The notes beneath the pieces are model-generated. The model saw only the letters and a list, made by a program, of their open reading frames with translations, did no database searches and was not told where the DNA came from. A DNA stretch of 64,000 nt from Hemibagrus wyckioides (Eukaryota; Chordata; Actinopteri; Siluriformes; Bagridae). The stretch is from positions 17,404,928 through 17,468,927 of the forward strand of contig NC_080711.1 in NCBI RefSeq assembly GCF_019097595.1, in the 5' to 3' direction. Below are positions 34,839-48,092 of the stretch, one piece after another (within the stretch, counting starts at the first letter, position 1; each line of letters starts with the position of its first letter). A program made the translations under genes and the position numbers.

Positions 34839-35729
34839 GAAGTTATAGTCTATTATAATAATAAAAATGCCAACAGAACACGTCTTGCCTTAAAATGAAT
34901 TAGTCTCAAACTTGCATTTTGTGCCCTCATGTGGTATGAACAGCAATGACACACTCAGCCAGAGAAGGCACAAAATTAAATAATATCATATATCCAAGTA
35001 ATTTATGTGGAAGGCATGGGATATACAAAATTTATACAACTTAAGACTACTAGCAAAAAAAAAGTAATTTCACTTAAAAAAAAAAAAAAAGAATACAATT
35101 TTTTTAGCATGTCAGATCTGGGCAAAATCTCACTCAGGTTCTATTTGCATCACATTGGCCATGTTGAGACCCGTATTTGGGCCTGGGCCAGTGCCAACAT
35201 TGGCTTGTGCAGTCCCATCCCATCTTACAGGCTGTTGCTTGCACAAACTCTTATCTCTTTATGTACACAATAAACAGGAGTTAAAATGACCTCTAGTGCC
35301 GTGTTATCCAGGTGGTGCGTCAAATCCACAGAGCTTAACCACATACAGTTAGGACTCTGATGTTCCAATGCAGCATTTTATGTGTATACCTGTTCAATTA
35401 TTGATTATGTGTAATCACATAATCATGAAATTGTTCATGAAATTTATTTCATGTGTATTGATGCCAATAGCATTATTTCAATGCAAGAAGTGTTCAAAGG
35501 GCTGGTTCTGTCTTTCATAAGATAATCCCTGAGGTGACATCATAAGGAAAAAGCCTAATATAGATTGGAAAGGAACAAAAAAAGAACAGCATAAAAAGAA
35601 CAATTTTGTGATTTTTACAAAATGTTTTTTTTTATTTACAGAGCTGGATGCTAACATTGCTAACATAAGATCACCTGAACTTTTCTTCAGTTCAGAAATG
35701 GAATGCAAACAAGTTTTATCTATTCACAG

Positions 35730-35804
35730 GTCCACCAGCCAGGTCCAGCAGCGGCAGGCTGAGGAGGCTAGAGAGAGGAGATTCTACTGGGTCTGTGGGG
35801 ACTG
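35730..35804 (+). CDS. septin9: Septin 9 exon 2 of the long isoform
   Basis: A 75-bp exon with acceptor TATTCACAG and donor GTAAGT, phase 1 on both sides. Joined to MKKSSS it reads G-PPARSSSGRLRRLERGDS and onward to SVGT, then joins ALKRSFEVEEVD at 55436. Human v1 has 'SSGRLRRLGDSSGP' in this place, so the exon is orthologous, with a small insertion before GDS. It is Ser/Arg-rich and unstructured, continuing the basic microtubule-binding N-terminus. It is used only by the most upstream promoter. Confidence 0.88.
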
Positions 35805-36469
35805 GTAAGTATATGCAGAGACACTAAATCACAAACATCAGCTGATAAACTATTTAAGAAGCTTGGACATGGCATGCAAATAAGCCTTCTTCTTAGTAAA
35901 GTTTTGTGTGAGGCATTGTACCGTCAGGTCAGTTAATATTATTACGTTTATCGAGATTATTTAATATCTCTATGAATATTTTGTAGATTTTCGGGTTCAA
36001 GATTTGTTTTTCGTAACTGTTTTATAATGTTAAAACATTCTATGGAATCCGACATAGTATTGAACGTCATTCCAGATTGCAATAGGATTGTAATTATTAG
36101 CCTAGTGGCTGTGTGTGTACGTATGTCAGATGAGGTCATTCTGTCTGTGTCTGCTAGCAACCCAAAAGGCATTTCCTTTCCACGGACCTTTTATTGTGTG
36201 TGTGTGTGTGTGTGTGTAAATAACTGTGGCGATGTCTCACCACTAAGACTTACTTTTCCACTGAGATGTATCAGCTTCAGATATATTAGCGTTTCTGTCT
36301 AAAGTGTCTGGGGGAAGCTGGCACTGTCAGTATAAGGATGCATGCATTATATGCATTTATATGCAAGGTAGGACAGTGTGATTTCATCTCCATAGCACAA
36401 CTTCATCCAGAAGGCAATTCAGAGCATGTTAGAATTCATTTAAAATAAATTAATTAATAGGAATAATGG

Positions 36470-36560
36470 ATGGCACGGTGGACCTGTGGGCAGCATTGTA
36501 ACCTCATGGTTGCAGGGTGGGCAATTCAATCATTGTTCACTTTGTTGGTCCCCAATAGGG
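36470..36560 (+). repeat. SINE fragment
   Basis: 'atggcacggtggacctgtgg' and 'ggttgcagggtgggcaattc' resemble the head of a fish tRNA SINE. The remaining intron from 36560 to 37900 shows no gene. Confidence 0.5.
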
Positions 36561-37939
36561 AATTTGGGTGCTGCAGCAGCATAAGGAATTATTACAATAG
36601 AAAGATATGTGTGCAAATAATATATAGTCAGAATTTAACACCTATTAACTTATCACACACAGTGCTAAGACATTATTGTGCTAATAATTTAGATTTAGTT
36701 TATTTACAATTTAGCAGAAACAATGACAAGTTTGGCATGTACAGGGAAAACGAAACGCTTCCTGGTTTAAACTCCCTCATAAAGATAGGTTCAAAAAATA
36801 AAATTTAAATTGTTTAACAATTTTTAGTCACTGCAGTAATTTTACATGTTACTTTATAGTTTTAATGAATAATGAATTTATTATAATTTTATATAAATTA
36901 CAATTAAGTGCAGTCATACTAATATATAAAAAATGATACTGGACAATAATACTAGCCTATTCTGTACATAATGTCACATTGTTTATAATACTTTCTTTAA
37001 AATTGTAATTTTAAATTTGTTGTAAGGATTAAATTAGATGATTTCTTTATACAGTTAAAAGCATTAGCGCCTTTATGAGGTTCAGAAATGGTTCTTTACA
37101 AAATTCTAAAAGTAAAGGCTAAGTTTGCAGTTTTATTTTGAGCAGACGTCATGATGAGCAGACTATATGGCTTACCTGAGCTCAGGGCATAATTACACGA
37201 TCTGGGGCAGGATCTCTCAGGGCTATATTGAGGAGAGCAGTTGTACTGTGACATAGAGGGTGTGGTTTGAACTCACATGCTCACACAAGTGTCTTTACAC
37301 TTGGGTGTGTTTGGTCATCTCTGCCATTTGTGTGCTTGTCAAATAGCCCTTGACCCCCAGTTGTGGTGAACAAGTCAAAGTTTCTTATATGAACAACCCA
37401 CACTCCAATCAGCTCCAAAACTCTTTCTTGACTCTGGTCAAGAAACAACACACTAAAGTGTGGTTAGCAACACACTAAAATGTCATGTTGATTAAACTCA
37501 GAGCTTTGATAATAATATTCCATCTAGCCCAGGGCAGTACGCAGATATATGTTTGATTATTGATGTAAGGCTGTTGATTTTTGTTGTGAACATTCTTTTC
37601 ATTATCATCCACGTATACACACAGAGCATGATACATTATAAGGAGTGTGGTGTGGCCAAAATCAAATGTTGCTTCAGGATTCCTCATGCCACTGCGAAGA
37701 GAGAGATATTTTCAGAAGAGGAGCTCAAATCACATGACCTAGAATTTCCATTTGAGATACAATGCTGCCTCAGTGTCACAGTAAAGAGAAAGAGGGAGAG
37801 GGAGGGGAGAGAAGGAATATAACTAAGTGAACTAAAAGGGGAAAAAAAAGCAATGAACGATCCATATGATGAGCACATGGGTATGCTGTAATCTTGGATA
37901 CACTCATTGTCACAGCACAAGGAATAAATTAAACTGAGG

Positions 37940-38000
37940 GAAAGGAGAGAGACAGTGAGAGAGAGCGGGAGAGAGAGAGAGAGAGAGAGAGCATGTGAGG
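37940..38000. repeat. (GA)n purine tract
   Basis: GA-rich run within the likely 5' UTR or promoter of the 38.14-kb first exon. Confidence 0.85.
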
Positions 38001-38140
38001 GAGGGAGACCATGAGTGAGTGAGACAGACCATGAGTGAGTGAGGCAGCAGTGCTATTGTGGGAAAGAGAAGGGAAGCCCAGGAAAGACTGGAGGAGAAAA
38101 GCAGAGGATATATGTGGCTGTGCAGGGTGTGTGTCTGGAT

Positions 38141-38162
38141 ATGGAGGGAGACAAAATCGCAG
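38141..38162 (+). CDS. septin9: Alternative septin 9 first exon, v3-type
   Basis: ATG and six further codons (MEGDKIA) plus one base, followed by donor GTAAGA. Human SEPT9 v3 begins MERDRIS directly before ALKRSFEVEEVE, so length, residue pattern (ME-D-I) and phase all agree. Splicing to 55436 would give MEGDKIA-ALKRSF. A GA-rich region (37930-38130) lies just upstream and is presumably 5' UTR or promoter. The exon is short, so the call rests on the human parallel and the donor. Confidence 0.72.
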
Positions 38163-38753
38163 GTAAGACATGAGCACTGTCAACACTTCTTTCTGCTGAG
38201 CAACAGGGCCCTACTGCACCTCATACAGCTAACTGGTGGAGACAATTTCTTTGGTATTTTTAGTTTTGGTATTTTTAGATCACACTGCTGGATCCCAGCT
38301 GTGCAGTTTTTATGTACCATAAGCCATAATGGTAATTGGTAAGATCTACATATTCTGATGCCAGACTTTTGTGTAGTTAAACCGTTGGTGCAAAGTTAAG
38401 AAAAGCCACTTGTGTTATACTACTTTTGTCCCTGGTGGCTTTGCTCTTGTGGGTTTGTGCTATGTTCACTGGAACTGCTGTTTTTTCCATAGGATTTTTC
38501 CACAGGAAAGCAGCCATGCTGTAATAGCAACCCATAAAGTGTGTGTGTGTGTGTGTGTATGCTGAAATGCTTTTCAGACTGTATGTGTCAGTGTAACAAT
38601 GCCGTGAATGATGTGAGTAAGGCGTTAAGAAGTTTTCAAAGAAAGCCGTCCAGCCACAGCACAGTAATTCTGTTAAAACAATAGAGCAAAGTACAGTGGC
38701 TTTTCTCTGCCTGATCATAGTGCCCATGTAACCAGTGCCTGGTTATACAATAA

Positions 38754-38759
38754 ACTCTC

Positions 38760-38842
<83 letters not shown>
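38754..38842. repeat. (CT)n microsatellite
   Basis: About 44 CT units in the septin 9 intron. A nearby (GT)n tract lies at 38540-38558. Confidence 0.95.
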
Positions 38843-38846
<4 letters not shown>

Positions 38847-39944
38847 GCCCTTCAAAGCAAAATGTCCGTGTGCGCTCCAGATTGTGCTCCAAAAGAAAAG
38901 AAAAAAATCAGGACAGACAGGCTATGGGAATTAATGTAATAAAGTCCGTAAAGAGTTCAAAGAGTTTTAATAAGATGATATGAGTTGATAAAAATAGACA
39001 TAGTAGACAACAAAATCTACGCTTGGTACTAAGGGCAAGTGCATTTCCCAGTCCCATATGGATCCACTTTGCAATCTAACCAATAATTCTTGATTAATAA
39101 TTTGCACTCCTCCACACTTATTCACTGTTTGTTTTCTGCTTAATTATAAACTACACCTTGCTCTTTTTAGACCTACTTCCCAAGAGTGTCAAAACAATGC
39201 ATTGAAATGCAGCGTTGGCATGTGTGGCTATGACAGATTATGTATATCTAGTGGGGTTAGAATGAATACATTTTCAGTTATAATTAGTGAATTTCCAATC
39301 AAATCAGATGTGACAGTAGTTTAACACAGTACACTTGTTTATTTTTGTAATAACCAATTATTTGGTTTCAGTTAAAGATTTTAAGTCAGCAGTTTAGCAG
39401 TGGAAATGAAAGGCTAGCACAGACATTTTATATCAAATATGTTCTGAGTGATTTTGTGGGATTTTTTGTCAGGATTATGAACTTATTCTGGCCACAAGAG
39501 GCCCTCATTGTGCCCTTTTTGTTGTTTCTTGTCATTTATTAGTTGTCATTATTCTCATCCTTTACCTTTCCTTGTAGTCAGTCTCAGATCCTGACTGAAC
39601 ACTGTTGTTTACTCATATGTGAGCCTCTAGGGCAGCTTTTATTAGCAGCTAATTCCTTGTCTCTCTTGAATCTCTCTTTTTTCAGTGGAAAATGTCATGC
39701 AGACATGTTTCATTCACATTCAGTGGTCATAACTAAGTAGTTTGCTCTTATTTGCTTTGGACAAAATAATTCAAAGTGTCTGGTTTAAATTATTAGACAG
39801 GGCTTCAGTTAAAAGTCACAGAATTAAAGTTTGGACATACAGTGGTACTGTGAGTGGAACTTAATGCAATTTTTGACCACAGCGGGGTTGATAATTGCAG
39901 TGCACCACCAGATTTCATATGAATCACTTCCTGTTACGATGCTC

Positions 39945-40170
39945 CACCCATGTCAGGCAGGCTCTTTAAGACATTTTTTATTTTTATTTTTGTCCACTTT
40001 TGCCTATTACCTTGCTTCACCCAATGAGGTTAGGGTTAACCTAACCCTAGCGACCTCTCCCCTATCATACAACAGCCTCCAATCATGGAGGGTGAGGGTT
40101 AGCATGTGCTTCCACTGAGACTTATAAAGCCAGCTACAGGCTGTGTCATCATCAGGATTCGAGCTTAGAA
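39945..40170. repeat. Dispersed repeat
   Basis: Phrases such as 'ggagggtgagggttagcatg' and 'cactgagacttataaagcc' are typical of a repeat family scattered in fish genomes. Flanking intron from 38.9 to 41.0 kb holds no recognised exon. Confidence 0.45.
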
Positions 40171-40984
40171 TCTTTTGATGGGAGAGTACACACTTTTCTG
40201 TTGTGACACTTGCGAGTGTCTCTGTTCATTTCTGACCTGGCAATTTGGCAAGAACAGGAAAAGAAAACTTCATGCTCATCCACATTGTTTTACTAAGTTA
40301 ATGTGTATCCTTAATCTATATTATAATACGATTTGTGCCTTATTGGTTTCTTACTGCATCTGTTTTTTGTTTTTTTTGTTTAATCTAAAGAATTTATTTA
40401 AAATATTTTTGTCTAAAGTCAATTGGCCATGCTTTTTGGCTGCTTGCTGCATATTTCTTGCTATATAGCTGCACAAGGTGGCAATGTTGCCCTCCAAAAT
40501 GTAGACCTTAAACAGAAAGATTTCCAGCTGTTTAAATAATCTGTCCTAGTTACTACAATATAGAACTGAAAAAAAACTGTTGACATTGTTTTTATTAATT
40601 TCATTTAGAGAGTGCTGAAGAAATAAATGTAGTCTGAGCCCTTCTTCCACACTCCCTTTTTCTCCTTTTGGCTCACCCCCTCTTATCCCCCCCCACCCCC
40701 CTTTCCTTCTTTCTCTCAAACAGTTTATTGGGGAAATAGTAAATATTGCCCCTTGTGTGACTTTGTAATTCAGGTTGGCAGTGAAATCAAACATATATTC
40801 ATAGGCTTAAAAAATATTTTGGTGAATTTAGTGACAGTAGATTGAAGGTTTAATAATGGGTTCATTGATCATAACTGCCTCAATAAATCAAAACTAAGGC
40901 ATATAGGTTTGTTCTCATATGTAAAATTGTAAGAAATAATACAGCTGGAAAGTGCAATTAACAGACATTGTATTACATGACACA

Positions 40985-41420
40985 ACTGGTTTACCAACAG
41001 GTTTTATAATTAGGGGTTTGATAACTGCTTGTTTTTTTTTGAAGAAGAATGATTTTTCTTCTTCAGGGGTTGGGCTGCTGGTGCTATTATCTGTTAGAAG
41101 AAACATCTAAGTGCATCTAAGATCTAATATGCATGTTAATGTTGAAGAGGAAATAGCTGCTGCTGCTGTGCATTTTTCTGCAGTGGCTTTATTCCTAGTT
41201 AATTTTGCTAAGGTATTAAATAAAAATCGAGGACGGTTTTTGTAATCTTCAATTAGGGTGGAGAGATATGCTGATGTAGCAGTACTAAGATTTTCTGTAG
41301 CTTAGGATGCTCTCCTTCCACGCTACTTTAAGTATCTAACTTTAGTTAATTAGTCACATGATCAAGTTCCGCGGGGGTGTTTATGCGGTGATGAAACCTC
41401 TCAATGATAGCAGAATGTAC
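40985..41420 (-). pseudogene. LINE relic, antisense
   Basis: The reverse complement matches the LINE copies at 13 kb and 21 kb ('ggagagatatgctgatgtag', 'gttaattttgctaaggta', 'ccttccacgctac'). It is short and decayed, within a septin 9 intron. Confidence 0.7.
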
Positions 41421-42159
41421 ATTTGGCACAGTATCGTGACAAATTGCATATATTATAAGACTCATTTTATGAGATGAGATAATGGTTTGAAAGAGCTTTA
41501 GATTGTGGAAATTTCTATATTTAATGCAGGTTTAGCCTCTGCTCCCTGGCCTTGGGTCTGGATTGTCACCAGTTAACTAGGCCTGTTCTGAGACTGTGTG
41601 TTATGAGCAGCACCTACTCAAGTGGGATGGACACTGTCCCACCCTAACAGGCCAGCTTTTCCCTCAAAACTGCTCCAATTATCTGTAAAGTCCCCATTGT
41701 TTTCAGAGCACCACCTGGACATCCATCAGAGTAGCTGATACCGAAAGCAGCTGCACACATTGTGCACACAAAACCATGGCTCAACTTGAGTGACCCTCTC
41801 AGAAAGCACAAGTAATGCATCAGTAAAAACTTTTCCAAGATAAAAAATGACCTTATCCTGGCTGTCCAAGCAGTCAGCTCTCTGGCTTTCTTCCAGTGAA
41901 GACTGACCCATCTCTTCCCTAAACACTCAAGGAAATAGTAAAGCTACACCAAAGAAATTTACATTTCTGAAAGCTGTATTAACTCCCACATTCTCTTTTC
42001 TCTAATTGGAATTTTGCAGTAAAAGTAATAGACCTTTGCCTGTTAGAATGTTTTTAATAGAGACTACAAGCATGTGTGTAAGTCTCTCTGAATCTGTCAG
42101 ACATTAGGATGATTATAATTAGTGTTGCAGATCTACATCTATGTTCAGAGATGGATATT

Positions 42160-42620
42160 TAAATTTAAACAAGATAGAATTCTTTATGTTGGCACAGTGG
42201 AGCACCAAGGTCATTGCTCACAGCTCTGAAGTCTCTGGGTTACTGTCTGTAGATAATTTCACATCATTTCCCCATGTTCATGAGGTTCTCCTCCAGTTTC
42301 TTCTCAAAAACATGCCAATATATGGATTGGCTACACTAAATTACCCCTAGGTGCAAATTGGTATGTATGTGTTTGGTGTACCACCTTGGATATATTCCCA
42401 CTTCATGCACAGTATTACCAAAAGATGCAATAGATCAATGAATGAATAAATGAATGAATGTATGAATGAACGCATTAAGTAAAGAACAAAAAAATGAATG
42501 AATGAATGAACACATTAAGTAAAGAGCAAAAAAAATGAATGAATGAATGAATGAATGAATGAATGAATGAACACATTAAGTAAAGAACAAAAAAATGAAT
42601 GAATGAATGAATGTCATCCT
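42160..42620 (+). repeat. Degenerate SINE with (GAAT)n tail
   Basis: 'gttctcctccagtttcttct' and 'catgccaatatatggattgg' match the body of a tRNA SINE, and the 3' side expands into GAATGAAT repeats in three blocks sharing 'cacattaagtaaagaacaaa'. The tail is thus itself a tandem duplication of about 60 bp. Confidence 0.65.
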
Positions 42621-43169
42621 TTACTCCATCTCCAATCAGGCTGCCTTTTCCAGAATTTTTATACTGTGCAAATATCACTAACCGATGTCACATGAGGTCA
42701 AAGGTCTAAAGACTTTCCTGAAAAGTGATAAGTAAAGTATCTCTAATTTTCTTCAATAATTTCTGCAATAACTGAAGGGTTTTTTGTCTTATCCTCCAGT
42801 GTGAACATAGTCATAGAATGATGTGTTAATATGAGTTAAGAATGAATGGATATAACCCCATAATATGTCACAAGTTGTGGTTATCCAATAGGTTCATCTA
42901 TTTCCTGAAACTTCAACCTTCTTATCTTTTACCTTTATCTACAGCTAATCTTGTGCCCTGGCAGGTGTTCAGACATTTATATGTTCTCTACTCCTTACAT
43001 ATGATCTAGTTGTATGGCTATCATAAAAGGGCTTTACAAATGAAAGTCTATTTTACACTTGCCATCAGCACTAGTTAAACACCAGTTTTTAAATTACACC
43101 ACACAACTAGTGAAAAGGAAATGTAAATACACTGACAATGTCAGAAATATTGCTTTTTGAAATTTTGTC

Positions 43170-44165
43170 CTTCAGATTTTGAATTCTTCCGCTGCAGCAA
43201 TTTAAGTCTTGTTGACCTTTGGTAGCATTTTACCTTCTACCTGTCAATTTGTTTAGGTAGTCTTACCACATGCTTAAGTTTCATGCCATGTTTCTTGAAG
43301 CACCTTCCACTAGTTGGATTGACTTGATGGGCTCTTTTTTACCAACCATTTGGCTAGGCTGCTCCCACAACATCTAAATAGGCCTGACATCTGGTGATCA
43401 CCCTAGGCCAGTGCTATCAGGTAGAATACCAGCTGACTTTTTTTGCTAAATAGTTCTTACATACTTTGGAACTGTGCGTTGGGTCATTGTCATATTGTAG
43501 GAGGAAATTAGCTCTAGCCTGGTGCCATCCACAGGGTATGTCATGGTTATTGCAAAATGGGTTAATATCCTTTCTTGTTCAAGATCCCTTTTATCATGTA
43601 TAAATCTCTCTCTTTATACAGGTCTAGGCCATCACATTTCCTCCCTCATACTTGACAGATCTTGGCATTAAGCTCTCCTCTAGGATCTTTTCATTTTTTC
43701 TGCATATCACAAAAGTACTTCCTTGTGATCCACACACATCAACTTTAGGTGCTTTGGCCCATCTTAATTGCTTCCTTTCAATGACCAGTCTCAGATATGG
43801 CTTTTCTATTGCTATCTAGCTAGAAATTCAGAACCATGGAGTCACTTCTTGATTGTTGACGTTGAGACTTCTGTGTACCATTCAATTGAGCTGCCAGTTA
43901 ATCCCTGTGAATCCCTGGTCCTCTTGCTCATTTGTGCAATGGGGCCTTTATTTTTCTATCCAGGTTAGAGTCAGATTATGATGTTCTTATGAAGTGAGTA
44001 ATACACACTGTATCAAATCTTCAGGTATTTTTTTTTACATGGAATACCCTTCCTTTCTATAAAGAACAATACACTGTAATGTTTTAAGAAGTTATTTTTA
44101 TACTCAGCTAGCATAAAGAAGGCCAGATTTATGGCTTCTATAATCAGCACAAGGGTTTTCAGGCC
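43170..44165 (-). pseudogene. Tc1-family transposase relic, antisense
   Basis: On the minus strand this resembles an eroded Tc1-like transposase gene. The plus strand carries well-known antisense phrases: 'gggtcattgtcatattgtag', 'tgccatccacagggtatg', 'ccagtctcagatatggcttt' and 'aagaaggccagatttatggc'. Many indels and stops. It is the same family as the nested element at 11.9-12.2 kb. Confidence 0.7.
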
Positions 44166-44662
44166 AACAAGCCTGAAAAGCTTTTAAATAATTGAGGGTC
44201 AGGAACTGCAAAGGTTTCCTTGGTGTAGTGAGGCATCCTTGGCAGACCAGTGGAAGCTGTCCTGGAAGGTCTCATTGGTGTTTTCAACCCCCCATTTGTC
44301 CACCCTGGAAACGGGATAGCATGAATTGCATTATTCTTCATCAGAAAGTGGTTGAGCGAATAAAGGGCCTGCACCATTTATTGTGGACGGAGGTGGCAGA
44401 AATATGCATGACTCCACACCAGTGCTTCCCTCCTTAGTGCACATGTGTAATGAGTAATATGTATGATATCTGTTTAATGAAATAAGGACTGCAGCCAGTT
44501 GGCACCTTTCTCCAAGTTGAGCTGGTCATATATTGCCAAATGTAGAGTCTTTTGGTCCATGTTATCTGTGGAGGTGCAGAGTAAGAGAGGTACAGAGAAC
44601 TTTAATTCACTGGAGAAGCTATAGAGGTTGCTTTCACACTGCCAAAATTCTCCAGCAACCAA
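44159..44662 (-). other. Two adjacent unidentified minus-strand frames
   Basis: Frames of 62 and 72 codons (44662-44474 and 44377-44159) follow one another on the minus strand, with text such as 'WQCESNLYSFSSELKFSVP' and 'NAIHAIPFPGWTNGG'. Composition looks more protein-like than the flanks. No family is recognised and no splice model joins them. They could be a decayed gene or element next to the Tc1 relic. Confidence 0.25.
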
Positions 44663-44879
44663 TGACCAGCAGTGTCACAATTGTTCCAACAAAGTGTCAA
44701 AACAGCTCATCAAAAATATCTTAAATAAAATAGATGTTATTTAACAGCCATGAAATAGATAGCCTTGGTGCACATGTTTATGTTCTGTGTACAATCCATG
44801 TAGAGTACTAAGTACAGTGCTTAGGGTTGGGAGGTCTGGATGGATAAATTTATTGAGGCACATTCATGCAGTAAAAGTA

Positions 44880-44880
<1 letters not shown>

Positions 44881-44928
<48 letters not shown>
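44881..44928. repeat. (TTA)n microsatellite
   Basis: About 15 units. Just downstream, 44980-45005 is a C-rich run. The intron from 45.0 to 47.0 kb shows no exon. Confidence 0.95.
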
Positions 44929-44929
<1 letters not shown>

Positions 44930-47445
44930 ATATGCAATGCCTCAGTTTTATTGCTGCATCATCACGGTTTCTAGGTGTACACCCCCCCCAGCCCCCCCCC
45001 CCGCCCCCAAACCTCCACCCTTCCTTCCATGGCCAATGAAACTACTCAGATAATATAACTCAAAAATTGACCATGTCAAACCCTGTATCAAGTTATTACC
45101 ATTAGTGGCAATCTTTAGAAAGTAATATAAATCAGTACATTTATACTCCATATATTCAAATAGAGCAGTATTAAATGGTCGTAAAATCTTCTAACATTTA
45201 CATAAATAAGGTAAACTTAAAATAAGTAGCTAATTCACTGATGCACATACACATTCCTGTAGCAATAGTCTATTATTTTTATTTTATGTGCATTTATTTA
45301 CAATATATCATTTCAACTAACACTATTGACACCATCTGTCTACTCACTATATTTCAAGCAGTGCTATTCCTGCCCTTACAGGTCAGTATCAGAGAGATTG
45401 TTCTCTTGGCGATGGTACAATTTTCAACTGCACCTGTTTGAGAATTCTCTAGATATCCTTGAAGTGCTGATGGAAAGGAAAAGGCACAATGTTGGAATTT
45501 TGTGAATCAGATGACAAAAAGTGGCTTTGGGATGCATATGAAAGAAGACTAAAGATAAAGATAATGCTGACAACTATTGTATTGCACATTTAAAAAGGAA
45601 ATCAGAATTGTGCTTCAGCACCAAAAGGAGGAAAAACACAAATCATTGAAAAATAGTAGTGTAACTATGAGATAGTAGTGGTGACTGAGGGTAATATGTC
45701 TAAAATCACCAGCATTGTGTTGGGACTATACATTTAGTGCAAAGTATCTGAAAATGATTATTCTAGACATTCAGTTTGAAGGTGGAATTATCTACACAGA
45801 ACAGACAGAGAAACCGTTTATCTTCAGCAAAGACACTAAGATGACCTGGAAGGCAGCAGACATTAATATAAAAACAAGAATTAAAATGTTTATGTAAAAA
45901 AAGATGTTTATAGAAAAAAGCTTCAAGAGAGATAAAAAATGTCAGATAGAACGCAGAAAAATCGACAGAAGTAGGAGCTGTTCTCCCACATGAGTCTTAG
46001 GATCAAGGACAATAAGTAAACTGCAGGGAGATTTTTAGAAGTGAGTGTCATGAGGAGTCCGAATATATTTTATATATCTTATACCACATCATTTCATCAG
46101 CATTTTTTTAACAAATCGCAGACATCTGAGACTCTTTCCATAAATGTTAAATTAGCATCTTCTTACAGAAAACCATATCAACAATGTGCCCCTCCACCCT
46201 TTTCTCCCTAATTCATAAGTCATCTGTCATCTGTCAAATACCAACTGGGGTGAAAGATAGCACATTCTTCCTCTGCTACATCATATGGCATGTGCTACAT
46301 CATAAGGCAGCATAATACACTAAAAGTGCTATCTGCCATCTTCCATATACTGTACATGAGCTCACAGATGTCCATGTTTGGCTATTGTTGCTCTGACTGA
46401 TATGCGAGAAACCATATTCCATCCCTCCTAACCCATCCCAGTGAACAGCTAATTCTGATCCCTCTAACTTCTTATCTCCCAGTGATCTGTTCATACTACA
46501 GAAATAATAATGCTAAATTATTAATGATAATACATCAGAGTGAGTACATTTCGAAAAACTTTGGAATAACAGCCAGAATTAGAAATAGAAAATCAATTCA
46601 CACCTTTTAACCAGTCAGAACTGAGTGTTCAAGGCCTCATACTGATGACAAGGCATAGTGTAAAGACAACAAATAATCATCTTGATATTAATTTTCAGTG
46701 ATAAATGTTTGATCTCATACATTTTGTGCAGTTTGGGTTTGTGAATTATTAGCTTGAGGCTTCTTACTGATTTTCTCTTACTGGAAAAACAAACTACCTG
46801 GAATACTCCTCCATCCCACTGTTGATCTGAATCAGTTCGTATTGCTGAACTTTTTCACAGGTTTAACAGTGACCTCCACCAGAAATGGTGGTTTGCATTC
46901 TGCATTATAAGTTTGTGAGTTAGATGGAGGTAAAGGCAGACACAGACCTCATAGTTTCTGTGCTGGAGATTTATGGAGGTCTTTGAGCTTCCCTGAGTGT
47001 GTGTACATGTATATATGTATGTAGAAATGCATTTCTATTTGTGTAGAAGGTTGATATACTGAATTCTAACTGTAAAAAAAGTGGCATGTTCACTAGAAGA
47101 ACCCATTTTAGAGCGTAACCTACACAGCAGTAGGGAGGAGCAAGGGAAAGAGGGAGAGAGTGAAAGCAAGAGAAAGAGCGTGAGGAGGGGGAGGGGGTTG
47201 TCATAGCTTGCTCATTCGGAGGTCTACTGCATTCAGAAGACTGGAGGAAGCAGAAGAAGCAGAAGAAGTTTGTCCTTTAAGAAAGTAGGGGGCTTGGATC
47301 TGTGGACAGCGGCAATCACTTAGCTCCCCCCTCCCCCCATTGCCTCCTAATTTGGGATTTGTTTGGAGGCCAGAGACTGGAGTGCATCTGTGAGAGATTG
47401 CCTTGCTAGGAAACAGAATACCGAGCTTTCATATTCAGCCACAAA

Positions 47446-47500
47446 ATGTCTGATTCCACAGTTAATACTCATTTGGAGGGGATCATTTCAGACTTTGAAG
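47446..47500 (+). CDS. septin9: Alternative septin 9 first exon, v2-type
   Basis: Eighteen codons plus one base: MSDSTVNTHLEGIISDFE, then donor GTTAGT. Human SEPT9 v2 starts MSDPAVNAQLDGIISDFE before ALKRSFEVEEVE, so 13 of 18 residues match by eye and the phase is the same. This is the most secure of the alternative starts. The sequence upstream (47100-47445) is purine-rich with GA and AGAAGC repeats and likely holds the promoter and 5' UTR. It lies about 8 kb before the shared exon. Confidence 0.9.
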
Positions 47501-48017
47501 GTTAGTGTTTCCTTTTTTTGCATCAAGTTCATATTCATCATGCTATATGGACAGGTTTGACTACTTTTATTTGTGTTTATGTGGTCATCTGAATATATGC
47601 TTTTGGTTTATATTTCGATAAATGAGTGTAAGAGTTAATCTACACCAAGTGCTCAGCCTCTCATTTTTGCCCATTTTTGCTTCGCTTCAGCTCTGCTAAA
47701 TGATTATGTAGGACTTTGGTTTGTATTTTTGTGTCTAAGAATAACAAAAATTGAGGAATATGTAATGTCTCTAAGCTACACACTTTGATGAGAAAGAATG
47801 ACAGAAAAAAAAATACTTCATTCTGGTAAAATTAGAAAACCTTTACACCACATAAACCTGTGAGAATAATAGCTAAATACTGTGCATTCTTTATTCACTC
47901 TATTCCCTGGCAATAACTACTTGTTCTAACATCTCTTTTATCCCCCTGCAATTCTCTTCTCTCAGCACCCCATTCACCTGACAGACACACACACCTCTTT
48001 ATTGACATATGTATACA

Positions 48018-48031
48018 TACACACACACACA

Positions 48032-48062
<31 letters not shown>

Positions 48063-48092
48063 ACACACACACGCACACGCACACACACACAT
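48018..48092. repeat. (CA)n-(CT)n-(CA)n compound microsatellite
   Basis: Three consecutive dinucleotide runs. The intron from 48.1 to 50.0 kb has no recognised exon. Confidence 0.95.
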
